From: Oscillospiraceae bacterium
GTDB lineage: Bacteria; Bacillota; Clostridia; Oscillospirales; Ruminococcaceae
Length of the DNA stretch: 64,000 nucleotides
Reading direction: 5' to 3'
Assembly (NCBI GenBank): GCA_017435045.1
Contig: JAFSFT010000063.1
Span: forward strand, 62,001-126,000
The position numbers and the translations under genes were made by a program. This document shows positions 7,681 through 16,864 of the stretch, piece by piece; within the stretch, counting starts at the first letter, position 1; each line of letters begins with the position of its first letter. Under the pieces are notes generated by a model, which saw nothing but the letters and a program-made list of their open reading frames with translations, searched no databases and had not been told where the DNA came from.

Positions 7681-9096
7681 ATGAACAGTATTACAAAAAG
7701 ATGGATTAAGGGCAGTCTGCTCATAATCATAGCCCTGCTTATTGTGGCAGAGGTCTTTCTGGTAATCACTTTCCGCAACAGCTATTATTCTGCCGCACAG
7801 ACAGCCCTTACCAACCGTATAAATACAATGGAGGGCACGCTTAAGGCATCGGGCAGAATGACGGCCGAGGAAAAGCAGCAGCTTATGTTCCGCCTTACAG
7901 GCGAATTTTCTGAAAAGGAAACCTTTGAGATAATGCTGCTGGACGACAGGGGCGGCATACTGGCAACGTCCTCCGGTCTTAACCCTGTGGGCAGGCAGCA
8001 CGCCGAAGATTTTACCCTGGCAGTTGGCTCTGACAGCGAAATATACATAAATACCTACAAATCCCAGCTGGATGAAAAGATAATGAGCGCAACCTGTCTG
8101 TTTGACGAGGAGGCAGGACAGGTATACGGTGTAAGAATTGTTACCTCCCTTGACCGCGTGGACGAGGAAATCAGTGTGATTATAGCATTTGCAGTCCTTA
8201 CAGCGGCCGCCATTATAACCTTCAGTACAATGTCGGGTATGTACTTTGTAAAAAGTATTGTTAACCCTGTGCGTTCCATCCGTGACACAGCGGACAAGAT
8301 TGCCCGCGGTGAATTCAGCGCACGCATTGACAATGCAACATACAACGACGAAATCGGTCAGCTTTGCAGCTCCATCAACCATATGGCACAGGAGCTGGGC
8401 AGAAATGACGAGCTTAAAAACGAGTTTATATCCTCGGTTTCTCACGAACTGCGTACCCCGCTTACCGCAATAAAGGGCTGGGCAGAAACCATGGACAATA
8501 CCACCGATATTGCCACCATGAAAAAGGGCACAGAGATAATCCTTACCGAGACAGACCGCCTTTACTCAATGGTGGAAAATCTGCTGGATTTTTCCCGTCT
8601 GCAGAACTCGGCACTTATCCTTACAAAAGAAAAGCTGGACCTTGTGGCCGAGGTTTACGATGCGGTTATAATGTATACACCGCAGGCGGAAAGTATGGGT
8701 ATAACCATAAAATTTGACGAGCCGGACACCTTTATCCCTGTTATTGCGGACAAAAGCCGCATCAAACAGGTTATGGTAAACCTGCTGGACAACGCACTTA
8801 AATATTCCTTTGAAAACTCTGTTGTGGAGGTAAATATTTTCAGCGATAAACAGCAGGGAACTGCCACAGTAGAGGTAAAGGACTACGGCAAGGGCATACA
8901 CCCCGACGATATAAACAAGGTTAAGGAAAAGTTCTATAAAGGCAAGGGTGCAAAAAGAGGCAGCGGTATCGGCCTTGCACTTGTAACCGAAATTGTTGCC
9001 CTCCACGGCGGCACCTTTGATATAGAAAGCGAGTATGGGAAATATACAAGTATGCGCTTTACATTTAAGACAGTGCGTACAATGAAAGGAAAATAA
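7681..9096 (+). CDS. Sensor histidine kinase (HAMP-HisKA-HATPase)
   Basis: This is the membrane partner of the preceding regulator, 471 residues. TM1 lies around residues 11-32 and an extracytoplasmic sensor loop at about 33-163. TM2 is near 164-190, followed by HAMP (190-242). The dimerisation helix carries phosphoacceptor H255 in SVSHELRTPLTAIKGW. The ATP-binding domain has NLLDNALKYS (N box), DYGKGI (G1) and GSGIGLALV (G2). The architecture resembles PhoR/WalK-type kinases without PAS. The stop overlaps the next ATG by one base (TAATG), so the DUF1385 gene may be cotranscribed. Confidence 0.95.
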   Translation: MNSITKRWIKGSLLIIIALLIVAEVFLVITFRNSYYSAAQTALTNRINTMEGTLKASGRMTAEEKQQLMFRLTGEFSEKETFEIMLLDDRGGILATSSGLNPVGRQHAEDFTLAVGSDSEIYINTYKSQLDEKIMSATCLFDEEAGQVYGVRIVTSLDRVDEEISVIIAFAVLTAAAIITFSTMSGMYFVKSIVNPVRSIRDTADKIARGEFSARIDNATYNDEIGQLCSSINHMAQELGRNDELKNEFISSVSHELRTPLTAIKGWAETMDNTTDIATMKKGTEIILTETDRLYSMVENLLDFSRLQNSALILTKEKLDLVAEVYDAVIMYTPQAESMGITIKFDEPDTFIPVIADKSRIKQVMVNLLDNALKYSFENSVVEVNIFSDKQQGTATVEVKDYGKGIHPDDINKVKEKFYKGKGAKRGSGIGLALVTEIVALHGGTFDIESEYGKYTSMRFTFKTVRTMKGK

Positions 9097-10010
9097 TGTC
9101 ACAACACAAAACATCAATCGGAGGACAGGCTCTCATAGAGGGCATTATGATGAAAGGTCCTCATATAACAGCCACGGCTGTACGCCGTCCCGACGGGGAA
9201 ATTACAGTGCGTGAGGAGGAGACAAAAAAGAACAAGTTCTCTAAAATCCCTGTGGTAAGAGGTATGTTCAACTTTATCGAAAGCCTTGTAACAGGCTACG
9301 AATGTCTTATGTTCAGTGCAAATATTGCACTGGAGGACGAAAACGAAAAAACAAAATTCGAAATCTGGCTGGAAGAAAAATTCGGCAAAAAGGCATCGGA
9401 TTTTCTTACAATGGTGGCAGGTGTGCTGGGCGGTATGCTGGCACTGGTGCTGTTTATGGTGCTGCCTACAGTTATTACAGGCTTTGTTTCGGGCATTGTG
9501 GAACTGGGGGCTTTCAAGGCAGTGCTGGAGGGTGTGCTCAAACTGGTTATCTTCTTTATCTACCTTTGGGGCATCACCTATCTTGACGATGTAAAGCGTC
9601 TGTTTATGTACCATGGCGCAGAACACAAGACCATTGCCTGCTACGAGGCAGGGCTTGAACTTACTGTGGAAAACATCAGACCGCAAAGCCGTTTTCACCC
9701 ACGCTGCGGCACAAGCTTTCTCTTTATCGTTATTATCGTAAGTATCCTTGTGTTCAGCTTTGTACCGTGGAGTTCAACCATTGCCCGTGTGGGACTCAAA
9801 CTGCTGTTTCTGCCTCTTGTTGTGGGCATAGCTTACGAAATTCTCAAATTTACAGGCAGACACGAAAACGCCTGCACAAAGGTGCTGGCAGCACCGGGCC
9901 TTTTCTTCCAGAAATTTACAACCCTTGAGCCTGATGACGATATGATTGAGGTTGCAATTGCCGCCACACTTAAGGTTATCCCCGAATCAAAGGAAGATGA
10001 TAAATGGTAA
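9096..10010 (+). CDS. DUF1385 membrane protein
   Basis: This is a 304-residue DUF1385 family protein (B. subtilis YqhQ type). It opens with SIGGQALIEGIMMKGP, the most conserved family segment. About four TM helices follow between residues 105 and 250, with conserved polar motifs MYHGAEHKTIACYE and QSRFHPRCGTSFLF. The molecular function is not established. In many Firmicutes it lies directly before prmC and prfA, as here before prmC with a seven-base overlap. The conserved His, Glu and Cys residues suggest a metal-binding or enzymatic role, but that is inference. Confidence 0.9.
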   Translation: MSQHKTSIGGQALIEGIMMKGPHITATAVRRPDGEITVREEETKKNKFSKIPVVRGMFNFIESLVTGYECLMFSANIALEDENEKTKFEIWLEEKFGKKASDFLTMVAGVLGGMLALVLFMVLPTVITGFVSGIVELGAFKAVLEGVLKLVIFFIYLWGITYLDDVKRLFMYHGAEHKTIACYEAGLELTVENIRPQSRFHPRCGTSFLFIVIIVSILVFSFVPWSSTIARVGLKLLFLPLVVGIAYEILKFTGRHENACTKVLAAPGLFFQKFTTLEPDDDMIEVAIAATLKVIPESKEDDKW

Positions 10011-10858
10011 TAAACACTCTCTACAGACAGATGTGCACAATAATGGCAGAAAACCCCAACAGCGATGCTGCCTTTGAGGCAAATCAGCTTATAGAATATG
10101 TGCTTGGCAGAAAACGCATCGAGCTTTTTGCGGCAGACATTTCCAAAGCTGATGCAGAAAAACTGCTGGAGTATGCCAAAAAACGCAAAGAGGGATATCC
10201 GCTGCAGTATATACTTGGCAGATGGCAGTTTTTTGATATGAATCTGTATGTGGGCGAGGGTGTGCTTATACCCCGTCAGGACACCGAAACCGTATGCGAA
10301 GCTGCCTTTGAGGTTATAGAAAAGCTGGACAGACCAAAGGTTGTCGATCTGTGCAGCGGCAGCGGCTGTATTGCCCTTGCTGTAAAAAAATTCTGTCCGC
10401 AGGCAGAGGTTGCAGCGGTGGAAAAATCCGATGAGGCTTTTGGCTATCTGGAAAAGAACATTGCCTGCACACAGCTTTCCGTCACAGCGATAAAGGCAGA
10501 TATCTTTGAATATGACAAAACCCTTATGGAAAACAGCGTGGATGTTATAATCTCCAATCCGCCGTATATCCATCCCGATGTAAAGAAAAACATACAGAAA
10601 GAGGTTTCCTTTGAGCCGGAAATGGCACTTTTTGCAGAGAATGAGGGCCTTGCTTTTTACAGGTATATTTCCCAAAACTACCGCAGAGTGCTTAAAAAAG
10701 GCGGATATATTGTGTATGAATACGGCTATGATCAGCAGCAGGCTGTGAGAAATATTCTCACAGAGGAAGGTTATACTATAATAAAAGAAATAGTGGACCT
10801 TGGGGGCAATGCCCGCGGTGCAGTGGCACAGAAACTGCAGTGTACAGCAGAATTTTAA
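10004..10858 (+). CDS. prmC: Release factor glutamine N5-methyltransferase PrmC
   Basis: PrmC methylates the Gln of the GGQ motif in release factors RF1 and RF2, using S-adenosylmethionine. The 284-residue protein has the N-terminal helical domain with GYPLQYILGRWQFF and LIPRQDTE. SAM motif I is VVDLCSGSGCIALAV, and the catalytic NPPY is in IISNPPYIHPD. Its start overlaps DUF1385. The usual downstream partner prfA is absent; the next gene is recA, with its own promoter. Confidence 0.94.
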   Translation: MVINTLYRQMCTIMAENPNSDAAFEANQLIEYVLGRKRIELFAADISKADAEKLLEYAKKRKEGYPLQYILGRWQFFDMNLYVGEGVLIPRQDTETVCEAAFEVIEKLDRPKVVDLCSGSGCIALAVKKFCPQAEVAAVEKSDEAFGYLEKNIACTQLSVTAIKADIFEYDKTLMENSVDVIISNPPYIHPDVKKNIQKEVSFEPEMALFAENEGLAFYRYISQNYRRVLKKGGYIVYEYGYDQQQAVRNILTEEGYTIIKEIVDLGGNARGAVAQKLQCTAEF

Positions 10859-10891
10859 AATGCAAAACAAGGAAAATATTTCAAAATATAC

Positions 10892-10941
10892 TTGCAGTTT
10901 CTGTCAATATATGATAATATAATAACAACCAACAGTTGTTA
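10892..10941 (+). promoter_or_regulatory. recA promoter with downstream dyad
   Basis: A -35 TTGCAG (10892-10897) and -10 TAATAT (10915-10920) are 17 bases apart. Starting two bases after the -10 is the perfect inverted repeat TAACAAC-N5-GTTGTTA (10923-10941), covering the likely transcription start. It could be the DNA-damage operator. It does not match the classical Gram-positive LexA box (CGAAC-N4-GTTCG), so the repressor assignment is open. Confidence 0.65.
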
Positions 10942-10973
10942 AAATTAAAATTGATATATAAAGGAGAATCCTT

Positions 10974-12125
10974 ATGGCACAGCCTAAAAAACCTGTTCAG
11001 TCCGCAGCAGTAGCTTCCGACAAAGAAAAGGCATTGGCAACAGCCCTTGCAAATATAGAAAAACAGTTCGGCAAAGGTGCAATTATGCGCCTTGGCGAAA
11101 ATGTTACAATGAATGTGGACAAAATCTCCACAGGCTCTCTTTCCCTTGACGTTGCACTGGGTATCGGCGGTGTGCCAAGAGGCCGTGTGGTGGAAATTTA
11201 CGGCCCTGAATCCTCAGGTAAAACCACAATTGCCCTCCACATTGCTGCAGAAGCACAGAAAAAAGGCGGCACAGCTGCATTTATCGACGTTGAGCACGCT
11301 CTCGACCCAATCTATGCAGGTGCACTGGGCGTGGATATAGATTCTCTCCTTGTTTCCCAGCCTGACACAGGTGAGCAGGCAATGGAAATCTGCGAGGCAC
11401 TTGTGCGTTCAGGTGCTATTGACGTTGTGGTTGTGGACTCTGTTGCTGCAATGGTTCCCCGTGCTGAAATCGAAGGCGAAATGGGCGACAGCCACGTTGG
11501 TCTGCAGGCAAGACTTATGAGCCAGGCACTCCGTAAGCTTACAGGCTCCATCGGCAAGACAAACACAGTTGTTGTGTTTATCAACCAGCTGCGTGAAAAG
11601 GTTGGCGTTATGTACGGCAATCCGGAAACTACACCGGGCGGACGTGCACTTAAATATTATGCATCTGTGCGTATTGACGTAAGAAGAATTGAATCCCTTA
11701 AACAGGGCGGCGAAGTTGTGGGCAACCGCACAAGAGCAAAGGTTGTTAAAAACAAAGTTGCTCCTCCGTTCAAGGAAGCAGAATTTGACATTATGTTTGG
11801 TCAGGGCATCTCCAAGGTTGGCGAAATTCTGGATATCGGTGTAAATATGGGCATCGTTCAGAAATCCGGCTCCTGGTTCAGCTACGGCGAGACAAGGCTT
11901 GGTCAGGGACGTGACAACATCAAGGAATACTTTATCCAGAATCCTGAACTTGCACAGGAAATCGAGGACAAGGTTTTTGCAAAACTGGCAGAAGAAAACA
12001 AAAAGACAGTCAACCGCCTTGCCGCAAGAAAAGCCGAGACTGCCCCAGCCGAAGCTGAAGAAATCAAGGAAGAAAAGCCTGCACCAAGAAGACGCAGTGC
12101 AAATATTGATATAGATGTTGAATAG
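10974..12125 (+). CDS. recA: Recombinase RecA
   Basis: RecA forms ATP-dependent filaments on single-stranded DNA for homologous recombination and SOS coprotease activity. The 383-residue protein carries Walker [10 protein letters not shown] at 77-85, Walker [11 protein letters not shown], loop L1 [20 protein letters not shown] and loop L2 with [20 protein letters not shown]. The N-terminus is extended by about 15 residues ([19 protein letters not shown]) compared with many RecAs. The C-terminus ends in an acidic and then [12 protein letters not shown] tail. AAGGAG precedes the ATG. It overlaps recX by 11 bases and ends in TAG. Confidence 0.98.
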   Translation: MAQPKKPVQSAAVASDKEKALATALANIEKQFGKGAIMRLGENVTMNVDKISTGSLSLDVALGIGGVPRGRVVEIYGPESSGKTTIALHIAAEAQKKGGTAAFIDVEHALDPIYAGALGVDIDSLLVSQPDTGEQAMEICEALVRSGAIDVVVVDSVAAMVPRAEIEGEMGDSHVGLQARLMSQALRKLTGSIGKTNTVVVFINQLREKVGVMYGNPETTPGGRALKYYASVRIDVRRIESLKQGGEVVGNRTRAKVVKNKVAPPFKEAEFDIMFGQGISKVGEILDIGVNMGIVQKSGSWFSYGETRLGQGRDNIKEYFIQNPELAQEIEDKVFAKLAEENKKTVNRLAARKAETAPAEAEEIKEEKPAPRRRSANIDIDVE

Positions 12126-12741
12126 TATTACAATCACAGATATTACAAAAACAAAAAAAGGCCTCAATGCACTTTTCACCGACAACGGGTTTCTCTTTTC
12201 GGTGGACGATATGCTGCTGGCACAATATAAAATAGAGATAGGCTCTTGCTTTTCACAGCAGGAGCTTACTTTGCTTTACGAAAAAAGCAATACAAACAAG
12301 GCAGTGCAGAAAGCATACAGCCTCTTGTCCTGCCGCAGCCACAGCCGCAGGGAGCTGTTTACAAAACTGTGCAGAAATTTTGACGAGGATTGTGCCGAGG
12401 CCGCCTGCGACAAGCTGGAAAATCTTGGTCTTATCAATGACGGGGAGTACTGCAGGGCAAAGGCAGAGTACCTTATAACGGTAAAAAAGTGTTCTTTAGG
12501 TGAAACCCGTGCCAAACTTTTGACATTGGGTATAAATAAAGATATAATAGAATGTTGTATAGCAACATACGACAGCGATACACAGGCAGAAAACCTGCGG
12601 TATATTATTGAGAAAAAATATGCCTCAAAACTGGACAATCCCCAAAAGGTTATCGCCGCACTTATGCGTAAAGGTTTCAGCTATGGCGATATAAAATCTG
12701 CACTGCGTTCGCTGGAAATTGAAACAGAGGACGAATATTAA
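12115..12741 (+). CDS. recX: Regulatory protein RecX
   Basis: RecX binds and modulates RecA filaments. The 208-residue protein has the family pattern of three-helix repeats. The central signature is [15 protein letters not shown] and a second is [20 protein letters not shown]. An N-terminal beta-rich segment (about 1-55) is also typical of Firmicutes RecX. The start lies inside the end of recA, so synthesis is coupled. The stop TAA overlaps the rimO ATG by one base. Confidence 0.92.
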   Translation: MLNSITITDITKTKKGLNALFTDNGFLFSVDDMLLAQYKIEIGSCFSQQELTLLYEKSNTNKAVQKAYSLLSCRSHSRRELFTKLCRNFDEDCAEAACDKLENLGLINDGEYCRAKAEYLITVKKCSLGETRAKLLTLGINKDIIECCIATYDSDTQAENLRYIIEKKYASKLDNPQKVIAALMRKGFSYGDIKSALRSLEIETEDEY

Positions 12742-14060
12742 TGGTTATAACTTTAGTATCTCTCGGCTGCCCAAAAAATCAGGTGGACGCCGATATAATC
12801 GCACACGCACTGCTCAAGGCAGGCCACACAACCACAACAGATATGACCGAGGCGGATGTATGCATCATCAACACCTGCGGCTTTATTACCTCTGCAAAGG
12901 AAGAAGCCATCGAAAATATCTTCAATGCAGTGGAAGCACGTCTGGAAAATCCAAAGCTTAAAATTGTGGTTACAGGCTGTCTGGCAGAGCGTTACCGTGA
13001 CGAAATAATAAATGATATCCCCGAAATCAACGCTGTTGTGGGCATCGGCTCAAACAGTGATATCTGCGATATTGTGGAAAGTGTTGTAAAGGGCGAAAAA
13101 GTGTGCCGCTACGGCAGAAAGACCGACCTTGACATCACAGCAAAACGCATTATCTCCACACCAAAGCACTACGCATATCTCAAAATTGCAGAAGGCTGTT
13201 CCAACTGCTGTCACTACTGCGCAATTCCTATGATACGCGGCCCGCACCGCAGCCGTGCAATCGAAAGCTGTGTGGAAGAAGCAAAATTCCTTGCTGATGA
13301 AGGTGTAAGAGAAATTATCATCGTTGCACAGGATATTACTGCCTACGGCGAAGACCTTTACGGCGAGGGCAGATTACATACACTTATCAGCGAAATCGGC
13401 AAAATTGACGGCATCGACTGGATACGCCTTATGTATGCATATCCTGAACGCCTTTCTGATGCGGTTATCGAAGAAATGGCAAACAATCCAAAGGTTGTGC
13501 CATACCTTGATATGCCAATCCAGCACATAAACGACAGAGTGCTTAAAAGTATGAACCGCAAGGGCGGCACAGCAATCATCAAGGATGCTGTTGCACGCTT
13601 GAGAAAAGCAATTCCGCACATCTCCATCCGTACAACCCTCATCACAGGATATCCCGGCGAAACACAGGAAGAATTTGAGGAGCTGTATGAATTTGTGAAG
13701 GAAACAAAGTTTGAACGTCTGGGCTGCTTTGCATACTCCGAAGAAGACGGCACAGTTGCCGCAAAGATGGAAAATCAGATTGATGTTGAAATCCGTCAGC
13801 AGCGTGCAGATGCAATTATGCTTATGCAGACAGACATTATGGCAAACTGTCAGGCGAAGCTGGTGGACAGGGAAATTGACGTTATCGTGGACGACTACGA
13901 CAGCGAAAACGGCATCTGGATCTGCCGCAGTGTATACGACGCACCGGAAATTGACGGCGAAGTTTATATCGACGGCGACAGCGATGTGGAAATGGGCGAC
14001 ATCCTTCGTGTAAAGGTTATACAGAGCGATATCTACGACCTTTATGCAGAACTTGTTTAA
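12741..14060 (+). CDS. rimO: Ribosomal protein S12 methylthiotransferase RimO
   Basis: RimO is a radical SAM enzyme that methylthiolates an aspartate of ribosomal protein S12. The 439-residue protein has the N-terminal MTTase domain with cluster ligands C10, C46 and C80. The radical SAM cluster CxxxCxxC is C153, C157 and C160 (EGCSNCCHYCAIPMIRGPHR). A C-terminal TRAM domain covers about 375-439. The start LVSLGCPKNQVDAD is characteristic of RimO rather than MiaB. It follows recX by a one-base overlap and precedes pgsA by 12 bases. Confidence 0.96.
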   Translation: MVITLVSLGCPKNQVDADIIAHALLKAGHTTTTDMTEADVCIINTCGFITSAKEEAIENIFNAVEARLENPKLKIVVTGCLAERYRDEIINDIPEINAVVGIGSNSDICDIVESVVKGEKVCRYGRKTDLDITAKRIISTPKHYAYLKIAEGCSNCCHYCAIPMIRGPHRSRAIESCVEEAKFLADEGVREIIIVAQDITAYGEDLYGEGRLHTLISEIGKIDGIDWIRLMYAYPERLSDAVIEEMANNPKVVPYLDMPIQHINDRVLKSMNRKGGTAIIKDAVARLRKAIPHISIRTTLITGYPGETQEEFEELYEFVKETKFERLGCFAYSEEDGTVAAKMENQIDVEIRQQRADAIMLMQTDIMANCQAKLVDREIDVIVDDYDSENGIWICRSVYDAPEIDGEVYIDGDSDVEMGDILRVKVIQSDIYDLYAELV

Positions 14061-14072
14061 GGAGAATTTATT

Positions 14073-14651
14073 ATGAATTTACCTAATAAACTCACACTTC
14101 TGAGATTTGTGCTTGTACCTGTTTTTATGGTATTTATGTACCTTGACAATCCGTACAGCTATCTTATCGGTCTTGTTGTTTTTGCAGCAGCATCCTTCAC
14201 AGACTATCTGGACGGCAGCATTGCAAGAAAGTACAATATGGTAACAGACTTCGGCAAATTTATGGACCCGCTGGCAGATAAACTGCTTACAACGGTGGCA
14301 CTTATCTACCTTTGCCTCAACGGCTTCTGCCACGAGGTTGTAATCTGCATTGTTCTTGCAAGGGAATTTGCAGTAAGCGGCATCCGCCTTATTGCGGCGG
14401 CAAACCCAAAGGGCAGCAAGGTTATTGCTGCAGGTATGATGGGCAAAGCAAAAACAGTGTTCCAGATGGTTGCAAGCATGCTTGGTCTGCTGTCAATGGC
14501 TTTGTTTGCACTTGATATTATGGGCGCAGAAACATACGCATGGATGAACCTTATAACAAATGGTCTTATGTGGATTATGGCAGCGCTTACAGTGGTAAGC
14601 GGTATGCAGTATATCATCCCTAACTTTGACCTTATCAGAAATGCAAAATAA
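14073..14651 (+). CDS. pgsA: CDP-diacylglycerol-glycerol-3-phosphate 3-phosphatidyltransferase
   Basis: PgsA makes phosphatidylglycerophosphate from CDP-diacylglycerol and sn-glycerol 3-phosphate in the cytoplasmic membrane, the first step to phosphatidylglycerol. The 192-residue protein has about five TM helices. The CDP-alcohol phosphotransferase motif DGxxAR...GxxxD...D is present in full as DYLDGSIARKYNMVTDFGKF followed by MDPLADK. AAGGAG precedes the ATG. It ends the prmC-to-pgsA run, followed directly by a strong terminator. Confidence 0.95.
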   Translation: MNLPNKLTLLRFVLVPVFMVFMYLDNPYSYLIGLVVFAAASFTDYLDGSIARKYNMVTDFGKFMDPLADKLLTTVALIYLCLNGFCHEVVICIVLAREFAVSGIRLIAAANPKGSKVIAAGMMGKAKTVFQMVASMLGLLSMALFALDIMGAETYAWMNLITNGLMWIMAALTVVSGMQYIIPNFDLIRNAK

Positions 14652-14655
14652 CGAA

Positions 14656-14690
14656 AAAACGGACGGCAGAAATGCTGTCCGTTTATTGTT
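14656..14690 (+). terminator. Rho-independent terminator after pgsA
   Basis: The stem is AAACGGACGGC (14657-14667) with GCTGTCCGTTT (14674-14684), a six-base loop and a following T-rich tract. Confidence 0.88.
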
Positions 14691-14719
14691 TACAAAAGGG
14701 TTAATACAGCTGTTTTTTA

Positions 14720-14748
14720 TTGACAAAACAGGCCCATACTGATATTAT
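14720..14748 (+). promoter_or_regulatory. Promoter of the cysS T-box transcript
   Basis: A perfect -35 TTGACA (14720-14725) lies 17 bases from -10 TATTAT (14743-14748), just upstream of the T-box stem I. Confidence 0.8.
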
Positions 14749-14770
14749 ATTTGTATATGTGAAATGCGTT

Positions 14771-15014
14771 ATTATCAAGAATAGTAAGCAGTGTAAAACC
14801 TTGACAGAGAATAGGCGTGACCCGCTGAAAGCGCCTTAAGGACAATAAGCTGCCCAATGCACTTGAAAGCACACAGGGCGAACTTCCCAAAGAATATTAG
14901 CCTTGTGCGGTGTCCACCGTTATATGGAGCCCGAGTTATAAACCGAAGTGGAACCGTGGTAATTTGTGTATTATCGCCTTCGTCTGTTTTTATGCAGATG
15001 AAGGCGTTTTTTAT
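14771..15014 (+). promoter_or_regulatory. Cysteine-specific T-box riboswitch
   Basis: Uncharged tRNA-Cys binding to this leader should prevent termination ahead of cysS. The base of stem I is TCAAG (14775-14779) with CTTGA (14862-14866). The AGTA loop-E element is at 14783-14786. Opposite it lies the specifier TGC (14858-14860), a cysteine codon, followed by a purine. The T-box core AGTGGAACCGTGGT is at 14947-14960, whose TGGAACC is available to pair with the tRNA acceptor end. It is directly followed by the terminator stem (14975-15006). The specifier matches the downstream gene, which is strong internal confirmation. Confidence 0.93.
14975..15014 (+). terminator. T-box-controlled terminator
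   Basis: CGCCTTCGTCTG (14975-14986) pairs with CAGATGAAGGCG (14995-15006), with one G-U pair, followed by six T residues. It is mutually exclusive with the T-box antiterminator fold. Confidence 0.9.
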
Positions 15015-15153
15015 TTATCACGGAAAAATGGTGCAGCAGGGTGCTTTGGCACACACTGCGGTATATATCACATTTCTCTTTCGCTCAGCGGCAACTATCG
15101 TGATAAGAACACATCAATATAAACCATTTTCAAAAGTAAAAGGAGAATAATCT

Positions 15154-16545
15154 ATGGCACACATGAAGATATTCAACACTCTCACACGCAAAAAAGAAGA
15201 ATTCATCCCACAGGTGGAAGGTGAATACAAAATCTACGTTTGCGGTCCTACAGTTTACAACTTTGTGCACATCGGCAACGCACGTCCTGCAGTTATCTTT
15301 GATACACTCCGCAGATACCTTGAATACCGCGGCAACAATGTAAACTACGTTTCCAACATCACAGACATCGATGACAAAATCATCAAAAAGGCAAACGAAG
15401 ACGGCACAACATTTGAAGCTGTTGCAAGAAAATACGAAAACGAATACTACACAGATCTTAAAGGCCTTAATGTAAAACCTGCAACAAGCCGCCCACGCGT
15501 TTCCGACACAATCCCTGAAATTATCGATATTGTGCAGACACTTATCGACAAAGGCCACGCATACCGCGTTGACAACGGCGACGTTTACTTCCGTGTACAC
15601 TCCTTCAGCGAATACGGCAAACTCAGCCACAACCCGCTGGAAGAACTGGAAAGCGGTGCAAGAATTGCTGTTGACGACATCAAGGAAAGCCCTGCAGACT
15701 TTGCACTGTGGAAAGCTTCCAAACCGGGCGAACCAAAATGGGAATCCCCATTCAGCGAAGGCCGTCCGGGCTGGCACATCGAATGTTCCGCAATGAGCAA
15801 AAAACACCTTGGCGATAAAATTGACCTTCACTGCGGCGGCGAAGACCTTATCTTCCCACACCACGAAAACGAAATTGCACAGAGCGAATGTGCAAACGGC
15901 TGCGAATTCAGCCACTACTGGATGCACAACGCATTCCTCAACGTTGATAACCAGAAGATGTCCAAATCCCTCAACAACTTCTTTACAGTAAGAGAAATTG
16001 CTGAACAGGTTGGCTACGAAGTTATCCGTTACTTCCTCCTTACAGCACACTACCGTTCACCACTGAACTTTACAAGAGAAATTATCGACCAGTGCAAATC
16101 CAGCCTTGAAAGACTTTACACAGCAAGAGAACATCTGGACTTCCTTATCAGCCACGCAGGCGAAGGCGAAGAGAAAATAGTTGCTGAAGCAGACAGACTT
16201 GTTGGCGAATTTATCGCTGTTATGGACGACGACCTCAACACAGCAGATGCTCTCTCCAAACTGTTTGAACTTGTTACATTCATCAATGTAAACGGCAAGG
16301 AACAGTCCAAAGCTGCTCTGGAACATGCTGCAAAAGTATTTGACGAAATGGCAGAGGTTCTCGGCATTCTCTACAACCGCAACAAGGACGAAATTCCTGC
16401 AGAGGTTAAAGCTCTTGTAGAAGAAAGAACAGCAGTAAGAAAAGAAAAGAACTGGGCACGTGCAGACCAGATCCGTGACGAACTGGCAGCAATGGGCTAC
16501 GAAGTTAAAGATACACCACAGGGCCCACAGATTATCAAAAAATAA
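15154..16545 (+). CDS. cysS: Cysteinyl-tRNA synthetase
   Basis: This class I synthetase charges tRNA-Cys in the cytoplasm. The 463-residue protein has the zinc-ligand Cys30 in VCGPTVYNFVHIGNARP, where HIGN (39-42) replaces the usual HIGH. The zinc site continues in DLHCGGEDLIFPHHENEIAQ, the KMSKS loop is at 268-272 and the DALR anticodon-binding region follows. AAAGGAG precedes the ATG. The 141-base leader between the T-box terminator and the ATG contains TTATCACG and CGTGATAA arms about 80 bases apart. Codon choice is strongly biased, which fits high expression. Control is by the cysteine T-box. Confidence 0.97.
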   Translation: MAHMKIFNTLTRKKEEFIPQVEGEYKIYVCGPTVYNFVHIGNARPAVIFDTLRRYLEYRGNNVNYVSNITDIDDKIIKKANEDGTTFEAVARKYENEYYTDLKGLNVKPATSRPRVSDTIPEIIDIVQTLIDKGHAYRVDNGDVYFRVHSFSEYGKLSHNPLEELESGARIAVDDIKESPADFALWKASKPGEPKWESPFSEGRPGWHIECSAMSKKHLGDKIDLHCGGEDLIFPHHENEIAQSECANGCEFSHYWMHNAFLNVDNQKMSKSLNNFFTVREIAEQVGYEVIRYFLLTAHYRSPLNFTREIIDQCKSSLERLYTAREHLDFLISHAGEGEEKIVAEADRLVGEFIAVMDDDLNTADALSKLFELVTFINVNGKEQSKAALEHAAKVFDEMAEVLGILYNRNKDEIPAEVKALVEERTAVRKEKNWARADQIRDELAAMGYEVKDTPQGPQIIKK

Positions 16546-16560
16546 TCGAAGTGTACTGCC

Positions 16561-16645
16561 GTGCAATACAGCCGCACTGTAAAATACAGTACACAACACT
16601 GAAAATTACAGTACACAATACTGAAAAACACAGTGCAAATACCGT
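16561..16645. repeat. Degenerate 21-22-bp tandem repeat after cysS
   Basis: At least three adjoining units are recognisable: AAAATACAGTACACAACACTG (16581 on), a variant with TTACAGTACACAATACTG (from 16602), and a weaker third with CACAGTGCAAATACCG (from 16624). A fourth more diverged unit may precede them. The units are non-coding and lie between the cysS stop and its terminator. Confidence 0.6.
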
Positions 16646-16659
16646 AAAAACATAAATAC

Positions 16660-16697
16660 ACCCTCCGTATCGATTGGCGGTACGGAGGGTATTTTAT
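16660..16697 (+). terminator. Terminator after cysS
   Basis: The perfect stem ACCCTCCGTA (16660-16669)/TACGGAGGGT (16681-16690) is followed by ATTTTATT. Confidence 0.85.
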
Positions 16698-16800
16698 TGT
16701 CACTTTTAGTTATATTGTGACTAAATATTACATATGGTATATAAATGTGTGAAAAATTGCACTTTAAATGTGTACAAGTTGTAAAAAATTGTAAGATTGC

Positions 16801-16864
16801 TTGCATATTTTTTTCAGTATGATATTATAAAACTGTAATAACTGTACTATAACGACTAATACAG
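16801..16864 (+). promoter_or_regulatory. Promoter and probable operator of the GntR/ABC operon
   Basis: A -35-like TTGCAT (16801-16806) and -10 TATTAT (16823-16828) precede an inverted repeat CTGTACTA (16842-16849)/TAATACAG (16857-16864) with a seven-base spacer. A palindrome TTTGGCCAAA follows at 16865-16874. YtrA-type GntR repressors act on such dyads in their own promoters. The site assignment is inference. Confidence 0.5.

Noticed and set aside
10923..10941. Classical Gram-positive LexA box at recA
   Set aside because: The dyad does not contain GAAC-N4-GTTC; listed only as an unassigned operator candidate.
16561..16645. CRISPR array
   Set aside because: The units are adjacent without spacers, degenerate and few; no cas genes are in the window.
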